Below are positions 19,800 to 26,555 of a stretch of 26,555 nt of DNA, in pieces (the stretch's first letter is position 1; each line of letters starts with the position of its first letter). The DNA is from Candidatus Saccharimonadia bacterium (GTDB lineage Bacteria > Patescibacteriota > Saccharimonadia > Saccharimonadales > UBA4665): the NCBI GenBank assembly GCA_023268595.1, contig JALQUD010000001.1:1-26555 (forward strand), read 5' to 3'. The notes beneath the pieces are model-generated. The model worked only from the letters and a program-made list of their open reading frames with translations, did not search any database and had not been told where the DNA came from. Both the position numbers and the translations under genes were made by a program.

Positions 19800-22700
19800 C
19801 TAAGCCTCCTTCTCTTCTTCGTTATTGTCATCAGAATCGTCGTCAGTGGCCGGAGCTGTGACAAGCGGTTCGCCGTTCTCGTCGACTTCCTGGTATTCAC
19901 CGGGGAGTTCTTCCGAGATATCTATGTCAGAAATTGACGGCTCAGGTACTTCAACGGTCGACGGAGCCTTGGCTTCCTGCATGATGCTCGAGGCCAGGAC
20001 GGCTTCGGCATCGACTACGGCGTCCGAGGCGACCAGGTCGACCTTCAGGCCGAGGCCCTGCAGTTCCTTGACCAGGACGTTGAAGCTTTCCGGAATCTTT
20101 GGCCCGACGATCTCTGTCTTCTTGATGATGGATTCATATGCCTTGGAACGTCCGTAAACGTCGTCGGACTTGATGGTCAGCATTTCCTGCAAGGTGCTGG
20201 CTGCACCGTAGGCTTCCAGTGCCCAGACCTCCATCTCACCGAAGCGCTGGCCACCGTTCTGGGCCTTACCACCGAGTGGCTGCTGGGTGACCATGGTGTA
20301 TGGACCGGTCGAACGGGCGTGGATCTTGTCCGCGACCATGTGGTTCAGTTTGATCATGTACATGACGCCGATGGTGGTGCGCTCAGCGAATGGTTCGCCT
20401 GAACGGCCGTCATACAGCTGTTGCTTGCCGTCTTCCGGTAGGCCGGATTCTTTCAGGAGCTCTTGGATCTTGTCTTCCGGCACGCCGTTGAATGACGGGC
20501 TGGCGACCTTGATGCCAAGGGCGTTGGCAGCCATGCCTAAGTGGGTTTCGAATAGCTGGCCCAGGTTCATGCGTGATGGCACGCCGAGTGGGTTCAGGAT
20601 GATGTCTACCGGAGTACCGTCTTCAGTGAACGGCATGTCTTCGACTGGCAGGATGCGGGCGATGACACCCTTGTTACCGTGACGGCCACCGAGTTTGTCT
20701 CCGACGCTGACCTTGCGCATCTGGGCCACGAAGACCTGGATCTGCTTGATGACGCCGCTCTTAAGCTCGTGTCCGGTCTCGCGTGAGAATACTTTCACGC
20801 CGACGACCTTACCGTGCTTACCGTTAGACATGCGCTGTGAGGTGTCGCGGACTTCCTTGGCCTTTTCGCCAAAGATGGCGCGTAGCAGGCGCTCTTCCGA
20901 GCTCAGTTCCTGCTCACCCTTAGGGGTGATCTTACCGACCAGGATGTCGCCAGGGTGGACTTCGGCGCCGATGCGGACGATACCTTCGTCATCCAGATGG
21001 CGCAATGTGTCCTCTGAGACGTTAGGGATGTCGCGGGTGACGATTTCCGGACCCAGCTTGGTCTCACGGACTTCAATCATGAAGTCGACGATGTGGACGC
21101 TGGTCAGCGTGTCGTCTTCGACCATCTTACGGGAAATGACGATGGCGTCCTCGAAGTTGTAACCGGCCCATGGCATGAAGGCCACGCGCAGGTCCTTACC
21201 AAGAGCAAGTTCACCGTTCTGGATCGACATGCCTTCAATCAGGACATCGCCCTTCTTGACCTTGTCGCCCGTGCTGACGACTACCTTTTGGTTGATGCTG
21301 GAACCTTCGTTGGAACGTACGAAGTGCTGTGGCTCATACGTGACGTTGCCGTCTTTGTATTTGACGACGACCTGGGCGCCGTTAGCCTTGATGACTTCAC
21401 CGTCGTCTTCAGCCAATACGACCTGACCGGTGTTGCGGGCGGCTGTGACCTCAAGACCGGTACCGACAGTCGGTGACTGCGGCTGGATCAGCGGTACTGC
21501 CTGGCGCTGCTGGTTACTGCCCATCAGGGAGCGGTACACATAGTTCTTCTCGATGAATGGGATAAGGCCGGCACTCGAACCGATGATCTGGTTGCGGGCT
21601 GCGTCCATGTGGGTGACTTCAGTAGCGTCGAACTCACCGGAAGCCTGGTGGCTACGGGCACTGACGCGCTCTTCGATCAGGTTGCTGTTATCGTCGAGCT
21701 GGGTACCGGCACCGGTGATGACGGCTTTGTCCTCAGCGGCAGCATCCAGGTACTCGACTTCGTTGGTAACTTTGCGGTCTACGACTTTGCGGTAAGGCGT
21801 CTCCACGAAACCATAGTCGTTGATACGGGCATAGTTAGCCAGGTTAAGGACCAATCCGATGTTGGCACCTTCCGGCGTCTCGACGGCACAGATACGGCCG
21901 TAGTGGGTGGCGTGCGCGTCACGGACTTCGAAGCCGGCACGTTCACGGCTCAGTCCACCAGGACCCATCGAAGACAGGCGGCGCTTGTGGGCCAGCTCTG
22001 ACAGCGGGTTGATCTGGTCCATGAACTGTGACAGCTGGGAGCTGGCAAAGAATTCGCGGACGGCGGCCACGACGGGACGGGCGTTGATCAGCTGTCCAGG
22101 CTGGACGGTCTCGATCTCGCTCATGCTCATACGGTCCTGGGTGTTGCGGACCATGCGCAGCAGACCGATGCGGAACTGGCGCTGGACCAATTCACCGACC
22201 AGCTTGACGCGGCGGTTGGCCAGGCTGTCGATATCGTCAGCCGGCTCCTGGGTGTTGTTCAGGCGGATGATCTCGGAAATGATGGCTTCCAGGTCCTCGA
22301 TACGCATCGTGCGGTTCTCGATGGTGTTAGGTACGTCGAGTTCCAGGCGCTTGTTGATCTTGTAGCGACCGACACGCGAAAAGTCGAACCGCTTGAAGTT
22401 ATAGAACATGTTCTCGATCAGGGCGCGGGCGTTGTCGACGGTAGCCAGGTCACCTGGGCGCAGACGGCGGTAGACCTCGATGAGGGCATCGTTGGTACCA
22501 CGGGCCGGATCCTTCTCGAGCGTGGCTTCCAAGTAGCTAGCCTTGCCGGTATCGACGTGCTTGAAGGATTCTTTCATGCGGGTCTCGGACAGGCCGAGCG
22601 CGCGCAACAGCGTGGTGACAGGAATCTTGCGCTTGCGGTCGATCTTGACGTACAGCGCGCCGTTGGCTGCGGTCTCGAATTCCAGCCATGCACCGCGGCC

Positions 22701-23189
22701 AGGGATGACCTTGGCGCCATACAGCGTGTTTGCTCCATGCTGGTCGGCTGTGAAGAACACACCGCTGGAGCGGATCAGCTGCGACACGACGACACGCTCG
22801 GCACCGTTGATGACGAACGTACCACGACGGGTCATCCATGGGTAGTCACCCAGGTAGATTTCCTGTTCCTTGACTTCGCCGGTGACCTTGTTGGTCAGCT
22901 CGACATTGGCCTTGAGCGGCGCTTCGTAACTGATGTTGTTGTCACGGGCTTCAGCCTCGGTCATCTTAGGATCTTCGAAATGATAATCCTTGAATTTCAA
23001 TGACAACTTAGTGCCGGTGTAGTCGTCGATCGGACTAATCTCGGCTAGTAGTTCACTGAGTCCTTCCTCGACAAACCACCGGAACGATTTGTTCTGGTGG
23101 TCGACCAGGCTTGGTAGTTGGATAGCGTCATCGGCTTTCGTGTAGAATACACGGCCGTTTTCCGCGTGCTGTGCTGTGGTCTTCGCCAT
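19800..23189 (-). CDS. rpoB: RNA polymerase beta subunit with acidic C-terminal tail
   Basis: Second-largest RNA polymerase subunit, 1129 residues from the chosen start. Recognised by FVINGAERVVVSQLIRSSGV, the rifampicin pocket SSQLSQFMDQINPLSELAHK, the ETPEGANIGLV block and LNPLGVPSRMNLGQLFETHL. Pocket residues Asp516, His526 and Ser531 (E. coli numbering) are kept; position 518 is Ile rather than Asn. No large lineage insertions are evident. About 76 residues follow the normal end (NVLVKELQGLGLKV) and are strongly acidic. The start at 23189 is preferred because AGGGGG lies about eleven bases upstream and the protein then begins MAKTT; an ATG at 23228 lacks a good site. Confidence 0.97.
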   Translation of the reverse strand: MAKTTAQHAENGRVFYTKADDAIQLPSLVDHQNKSFRWFVEEGLSELLAEISPIDDYTGTKLSLKFKDYHFEDPKMTEAEARDNNISYEAPLKANVELTNKVTGEVKEQEIYLGDYPWMTRRGTFVINGAERVVVSQLIRSSGVFFTADQHGANTLYGAKVIPGRGAWLEFETAANGALYVKIDRKRKIPVTTLLRALGLSETRMKESFKHVDTGKASYLEATLEKDPARGTNDALIEVYRRLRPGDLATVDNARALIENMFYNFKRFDFSRVGRYKINKRLELDVPNTIENRTMRIEDLEAIISEIIRLNNTQEPADDIDSLANRRVKLVGELVQRQFRIGLLRMVRNTQDRMSMSEIETVQPGQLINARPVVAAVREFFASSQLSQFMDQINPLSELAHKRRLSSMGPGGLSRERAGFEVRDAHATHYGRICAVETPEGANIGLVLNLANYARINDYGFVETPYRKVVDRKVTNEVEYLDAAAEDKAVITGAGTQLDDNSNLIEERVSARSHQASGEFDATEVTHMDAARNQIIGSSAGLIPFIEKNYVYRSLMGSNQQRQAVPLIQPQSPTVGTGLEVTAARNTGQVVLAEDDGEVIKANGAQVVVKYKDGNVTYEPQHFVRSNEGSSINQKVVVSTGDKVKKGDVLIEGMSIQNGELALGKDLRVAFMPWAGYNFEDAIVISRKMVEDDTLTSVHIVDFMIEVRETKLGPEIVTRDIPNVSEDTLRHLDDEGIVRIGAEVHPGDILVGKITPKGEQELSSEERLLRAIFGEKAKEVRDTSQRMSNGKHGKVVGVKVFSRETGHELKSGVIKQIQVFVAQMRKVSVGDKLGGRHGNKGVIARILPVEDMPFTEDGTPVDIILNPLGVPSRMNLGQLFETHLGMAANALGIKVASPSFNGVPEDKIQELLKESGLPEDGKQQLYDGRSGEPFAERTTIGVMYMIKLNHMVADKIHARSTGPYTMVTQQPLGGKAQNGGQRFGEMEVWALEAYGAASTLQEMLTIKSDDVYGRSKAYESIIKKTEIVGPKIPESFNVLVKELQGLGLKVDLVASDAVVDAEAVLASSIMQEAKAPSTVEVPEPSISDIDISEELPGEYQEVDENGEPLVTAPATDDDSDDNNEEEKEA

Positions 23190-23403
23190 ACGCGAGCATG
23201 CCCCCTGTACGTTAACACTGCGCTTCATGGAACGGACGTCTCAGACCGCTCGGCAGTAATAGTTAGTGTGGATCCTAGTTGTTCGTAGTGTTTGTTTGGC
23301 TGTTGTTTCGCGTGAAGGATACTAAGCGGGCGATATTTGGCGCGGACACGTCATGACATGATTGAATAAAAGCGCTACCTGCTTACACTACTTCCTACAA
23401 TAC

Positions 23404-23433
23404 ATTCTGCACGACTTGGCATCGATCTGTCAA
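23404..23433 (-). promoter_or_regulatory. Candidate promoter of rpoBC
   Basis: On the minus strand a perfect TTGACA (23433-23428), 18 bases, CAGAAT (23409-23404; four of six). Predicted start near 23397 gives a leader of roughly 200 bases before rpoB. That leader (23190-23397) holds a small palindrome TCATG-A-CATGA (23351-23361) and no gene. The -35 box overlaps the region just past the upstream stop codon. Confidence 0.45.
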
Positions 23434-23442
23434 TAGCTGGTA

Positions 23443-24078
23443 TCAGCCGGCAGTGAACAGCCGCCCTTGACGGGCTATAGTGTCGCCAGGGCCACCGAAT
23501 GAGTAGGTGCCATCCGACCCTGGTTGATATCCGGCATTCACGATCGCCCGCATATAGTCCGTAGTCTGTCTGCCCTTCACGAAGGGCTCCATGGCCCGTA
23601 ACGACAAAGTATCACCACTATGGTAGAGCCGGGGGTCGCGCGTCGCTAGGTCATAAACCACGCTCAATTCGTCCAGCCAATCAGGACGGGAAGCGTCGAC
23701 CCAGGCCGTCACGCGCGAACCGGACTCGCCGGAAGCGCCTCGGACCAGCTCATGCCAGCCAGCCAGACGGCCGGCATAGCGCGCAGCCCGGCTCAGACCT
23801 ACATCACGGATGTTTGGATTCAGATCGACGTACCCGGCTAGTTCGCCCTGTACGTTGTCATATACGATCATGCCTCGGTGTTCATCATAGTGCCCGTTAT
23901 CGGCCGCCGATCGCACCAACTGCTTTTCAAACGCAGCCTGACCAAGATGCTGGATGCAGCGTTCAGCCATCTGCTGGCGCATTTCAGCGTCAACGGCAAG
24001 GGCGCGGAGCTGTTCTTCCGCCCATTCACTATCAGGCGCAGACAGTTCCAGTACCGGTACGAGTTCTAGATCGGCCAC
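23443..24078 (-). CDS. Unrecognised 211-residue protein downstream of clpP
   Basis: I do not recognise this family with confidence. The protein is soluble-looking, with no signal peptide or membrane segment. It is helical and acidic at the start (residues 1-60). It then has strand-like GMIVYDNVQGELAGYVDL (69-86), RVTAWVDAS, and a C-terminal AIVNAGYQPGSDGTYSF. The last two resemble the end of GNAT acetyltransferases, but no acetyl-CoA loop is obvious. It starts with GTG 23 bases after the clpP stop, has a weak Shine-Dalgarno and is probably co-transcribed with clpP. It is the only gene of the window ending in TGA. Confidence 0.7.
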   Translation of the reverse strand: MADLELVPVLELSAPDSEWAEEQLRALAVDAEMRQQMAERCIQHLGQAAFEKQLVRSAADNGHYDEHRGMIVYDNVQGELAGYVDLNPNIRDVGLSRAARYAGRLAGWHELVRGASGESGSRVTAWVDASRPDWLDELSVVYDLATRDPRLYHSGDTLSLRAMEPFVKGRQTTDYMRAIVNAGYQPGSDGTYSFGGPGDTIARQGRLFTAG

Positions 24079-24101
24079 GTCGTTCGCTAACAGCCTGTGG
24101 T

Positions 24102-24695
24102 CTACGCCTTTGGCGGCTTATTGATGATGGCGTCGACGATGCCATACGCCTTGGCTTCTTCCGCGCTCAACCACTTATCCCGCTCCATGTCCTCATGGAT
24201 CCGTTCAGGTTTCTGGCCGGTATTCTTAGCCATGATGCCCTCTAGGAGCTGCTTGATACGCAGCGATTCCTTGAGGTCGATTTCCTGATCGGTAACCTTG
24301 CCGCGGGTACCGCTTGACGGCTGGTGGATCATGACGGTCGAAGTCGGCAGTACGAAGCGCTTACCTTTGGTACCGCTGCTCAACAGGAAGGCGGCGGCTG
24401 ATGCCTGCATACCGATGCCGACGGTTTGGACATCATTGGTGATGTACTGCATGGTGTCGTAGATTGCCAGCGCATCATAGACGCTACCGCCCGGGCTGTT
24501 GATGTACATGAATATGTCTTTCTTAGGGTCCTCAGATTGCAGGAACAGCAGCTGTGCGACGATCAGGTTGGCCATGGTCTGTTCGACCTGGGTTCCGACG
24601 AAGATGATACGGTCTTTCAGCAGACGTGAGTAGATGTCATAGGCTCGCTCAAAGCGGCCTTCGCTTTCGATGACGGTAGGAACGAGTACGCTCAT
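24102..24695 (-). CDS. clpP: ATP-dependent Clp protease proteolytic subunit
   Basis: Serine peptidase that forms the barrel of the Clp protease and degrades proteins fed by an AAA+ unfoldase (none is in view). The 197 residues carry the full triad: Ser99 in GMQASAAAF, His124 in TVMIHQPSSG and Asp173 in MERDKWLSAEE. Spacing (25 and 49) equals that of E. coli ClpP. The glycine-rich INSPGGSVYDAL is at 65-76. It has no long propeptide. The Shine-Dalgarno GAGGAG is seven bases upstream. A perfect CIRCE element 42 bases before the ATG indicates HrcA control. tig lies upstream and an unknown gene downstream. Confidence 0.98.
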   Translation of the reverse strand: MSVLVPTVIESEGRFERAYDIYSRLLKDRIIFVGTQVEQTMANLIVAQLLFLQSEDPKKDIFMYINSPGGSVYDALAIYDTMQYITNDVQTVGIGMQASAAAFLLSSGTKGKRFVLPTSTVMIHQPSSGTRGKVTDQEIDLKESLRIKQLLEGIMAKNTGQKPERIHEDMERDKWLSAEEAKAYGIVDAIINKPPKA

Positions 24696-24737
24696 GATAT
24701 GTCTCCTCTCGTGTTATATCATAGCTAGCTTACGAAA

Positions 24738-24764
24738 TTAGCACTCTTTGGTCAAGAGTGCTAA
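24738..24764. promoter_or_regulatory. CIRCE operator (HrcA-binding inverted repeat)
   Basis: TTAGCACTC (24738-24746), nine bases, GAGTGCTAA (24756-24764): identical to the CIRCE consensus TTAGCACTC-N9-GAGTGCTAA. It lies between tig and clpP, 42 bases before the clpP ATG. The spacer contains TTGACC on the minus strand (24755-24750), which may be part of a promoter, although no well-spaced -10 was found. CIRCE is bound by the heat-shock repressor HrcA. Confidence 0.95.
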
Positions 24765-24795
24765 TGACAATGCTGCGGGTGATACGCCGGATATA

Positions 24796-26112
24796 CTAGG
24801 CTTTTGCTTTGGGTGCAGCCTTAGTCTTAGGGTCAGCGGCGTAACCCTTAAGGACTTCGAGTGTCTTCTCGGTCAGGATACGACTGGCGATTTCACGGCG
24901 GTTCTCCGGCTTATCAAGTTCCGCTTGCATCGCTTTGTCCTGGTACTGTCCCTTCAGGATACTGATCCGCAGGCTCAGCTCGTCGTTCGTGACGTCGATA
25001 CCTTCAACCTCGGAGATATTAGCTAGTACCAGGCCGGCTTTGACGCGGCGCTCCGCTTGGTCACGGTTCTGGGCGCGGTGGGCTTCTTCGGTCAGGCCCT
25101 CAGCTTCCAAGTGCTCCTGCCAGGTCTGACCACGATAGGCAAGATTCTGACGTTCATCAGCTTCCATGCGGTCAAGCTCCCGGTCGATCAAGCTGTCGGG
25201 CATAGCTATGGTCGATTGGTCGGCCACGGTGTTCAATAACGTCTCGTCGTATTCGCGGTCGGCTTGGTACTGCTTCTCGGATTCCAACTGCTTGCGTACA
25301 TCCGCCTTCAGCTCGTCGACATCTTTGAACGGACCTATTTTGGCTGCGAATTCACCATCCAATGCAGGCTTGACCAGTTCGACGACCTGTTTGACATCAA
25401 CCTGGAACGTCAGCTTGCGGTTTTGCAGAGCTGCTACACCATAATCCTTGGGAAACGTAACGTCGAAGGTCTTGGTATCGCCAGCCTTAAGTCCGATAAG
25501 CTCCGGCTCAAAGCCTGGTATGAAGGTGTTGCTGCCAAGTGTCAGCGGATAATCTTTGCCATCGGCACCGCTGACCGGCTCTTTGGTCTTGGCGTCAGTG
25601 CCGACGAAATCTATGACGACCTGGTCACCATCTTTGGCGCCTCGCTCAACATCCTTACGTTCGGCTTCACGGCTACGCAGCTGTTCGATGACCTCATCGA
25701 CATCTTTGGCGGTGACTTTGACGGCATCCTTAGCCAGTTTGATCTTCTTGTAATCAGCCAGTTTCATCTCGCCGATGACATCGACTTCAGCTTCGATTTC
25801 CAGTTCACTGAACGGTACGAACTTCTTGATAGTCACCTGAGGCTGGTCCACCGGACGGAGATTTTTGGCATCAAGCGCAGCACCGTAGACGGCGTTCATG
25901 ACCCGGTCCAGGAATTCCTGGTGCAGCACGTTAGGGTTAGCGCTCTTTTCCACTAAGTTAAGCGGTGCCTTGCCGGCCCGGAATCCCGGTAGACGCATGT
26001 CTTTGGCGAGTGCCCGCAGTGTCTGCTGCTTAGCATTGTCGAGCTCCGCCTGGTCGGCGACGATCGTCAATTTGACTTTAGTATCGGAGAGGTTAGTACG
26101 TGTTGCTTGCAT
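24796..26112 (-). CDS. tig: Trigger factor
   Basis: Ribosome-bound chaperone and peptidyl-prolyl isomerase that meets nascent chains at L23. The 438 residues (from the ATG at 26112) follow the family plan. The N-terminal ribosome-binding domain carries the signature LPGFRAGKAPLNLVEK (about 41-56). The FKBP-type PPIase domain runs from about 150 to 245 (DGDQVVIDFVGT, GSNTFIPGFEPELIGLKAGD). A long helical substrate-binding C-terminal domain follows, ending in a Lys/Ala tail. A GTG two codons earlier is possible. A TGGTACACT extended -10 (TACACT at 26126-26121) lies so close that the mRNA could be leaderless. Stop is TAG. Confidence 0.97.
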   Translation of the reverse strand: MQATRTNLSDTKVKLTIVADQAELDNAKQQTLRALAKDMRLPGFRAGKAPLNLVEKSANPNVLHQEFLDRVMNAVYGAALDAKNLRPVDQPQVTIKKFVPFSELEIEAEVDVIGEMKLADYKKIKLAKDAVKVTAKDVDEVIEQLRSREAERKDVERGAKDGDQVVIDFVGTDAKTKEPVSGADGKDYPLTLGSNTFIPGFEPELIGLKAGDTKTFDVTFPKDYGVAALQNRKLTFQVDVKQVVELVKPALDGEFAAKIGPFKDVDELKADVRKQLESEKQYQADREYDETLLNTVADQSTIAMPDSLIDRELDRMEADERQNLAYRGQTWQEHLEAEGLTEEAHRAQNRDQAERRVKAGLVLANISEVEGIDVTNDELSLRISILKGQYQDKAMQAELDKPENRREIASRILTEKTLEVLKGYAADPKTKAAPKAKA

Positions 26113-26154
26113 AGGCACGTAGTGTACCAGATGTCACCCCCGATGGCTAGCACG

Positions 26155-26555
26155 CTAGGCAGGTATGTCGATGCGTATGAACTGCTCGGCATGACCGAAG
26201 CCATACGGCTTGCCTGTCTCGGCCGCACGCTCGGCGAAACGCGTCATGACGGCGCCAACGTCCGGCACCTGGCTGACGTGCGCTTTGATCGCCTCCAGTT
26301 TGTGTGGCAGATAGTCACTGATATCGACGATGAAATTGGCCTTTTCCAGATTCGTCAGCAACAAGGTGGCCACTTTGTGGGGTTGGAGACTCTCGTCGGT
26401 GTACAGCTCCGGGAAAGACAGATGGTCCCGTGCTAACGGGAAGACGGCATCGATCGTCGCCTGGCCACATGCCCGGTGATCGGTATGGTTGATGAAGCCT
26501 TCGTCGGCCACATAGACCATGGTCGGATCGAATGCCAGCACCACGTCTGGGCGTA
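26155..26555 (-). CDS. PIG-L/LmbE-family deacetylase, N-terminus beyond the window
   Basis: Only the C-terminal part (about 132 residues) is present; the frame stays open to the right edge. It shows the family pattern: DVVLAFDPTMVYV, then NHTDHRACGQATIDAVFPLAR. The HTDH motif corresponds to the zinc-binding HPDH of N-acetylglucosaminyl deacetylases (PIG-L, MshB, BshB). Later segments (FPELYTDESLQPHKV, and ISDYLPHKLEAIKAHVSQ) are also typical. The substrate is probably an N-acetylated sugar but cannot be told. It ends in TAG, 42 bases before the tig ATG. Confidence 0.85.
   Translation of the reverse strand, partial: RPDVVLAFDPTMVYVADEGFINHTDHRACGQATIDAVFPLARDHLSFPELYTDESLQPHKVATLLLTNLEKANFIVDISDYLPHKLEAIKAHVSQVPDVGAVMTRFAERAAETGKPYGFGHAEQFIRIDIPA

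Noticed and set aside
18946..19803. Open frame of 285 codons on the plus strand, opposite rpoC
   Set aside because: Antisense shadow of the conserved N-terminal half of rpoC; no family resemblance and no ribosome-binding site.
23190..23228. Upstream start of RpoB at 23228
   Set aside because: No ribosome-binding site there, and the extra 13 residues do not look like an RpoB N-terminus. The ATG at 23189 has AGGGGG upstream.
23351..23361. Palindrome TCATGACATGA in the rpoB leader as an operator
   Set aside because: Too short and located about 40 bases downstream of the predicted start; it may be chance, so it is noted only in the promoter entry.
1..26555. Reassigned UGA (as Gly) as in Gracilibacteria
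   Set aside because: All core proteins read full length with standard code, glycines in conserved motifs use GGN codons, and one gene stops at TGA.

Overview
The window looks like a chromosomal segment of a Candidate Phyla Radiation bacterium, most likely Saccharibacteria (TM7). This is inferred from the divergence and wording of the RpoB/RpoC, EF-G and ribosomal proteins; no marker was searched. The standard code is used: no UGA is needed as a sense codon, and one gene ends in UGA. The DNA is moderately GC-rich and densely packed. All genes but one, plus a small leader ORF, lie on the minus strand. No tRNA, rRNA, CRISPR or mobile element was seen.

Reading along the minus strand (right to left): (1) 26555-23443 holds the end of a PIG-L/LmbE-type deacetylase, tig, clpP and an unrecognised protein. 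A perfect CIRCE operator (24738-24764) precedes clpP, so chaperone/protease expression here is probably under HrcA. (2) 23442-15943 is rpoB-rpoC with a promoter candidate upstream. (3) 15795-12588 is a broken-up str group: rpsL-rpsG, terminator, then fusA with its own promoter region. (4) 12512-10955 is a plus-strand unit: a short Ile-rich leader ORF, an intrinsic terminator and a threonine-dehydratase-like PLP enzyme. It ends at a bidirectional terminator facing fusA. (5) 10913-8380 holds tuf, rpsJ and a YtxH-like gene, each separated by hairpin terminators, with clear sigma70-type promoters before tuf and rpsJ. (6) 8358-1 is the S10-spc ribosomal protein operon from rplC to rpsE, in canonical order with overlaps or gaps of a few bases; rpsE runs off the left edge.

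Most of the window is housekeeping: transcription, translation and protein quality control. Four things stand out. First, the leader ORF, three mutually exclusive pairings and the terminator ahead of the PLP enzyme match classical ribosome-mediated attenuation, with isoleucine as the logical signal. Second, EF-G has NKIN instead of NKxD in the G4 motif, together with an altered G5 motif. Third, RpoC has lost all eight zinc-ligand cysteines without gaps and carries an unusual trigger loop. Fourth, of 30 readable stop codons 18 are TAA, 11 TAG and only one TGA.
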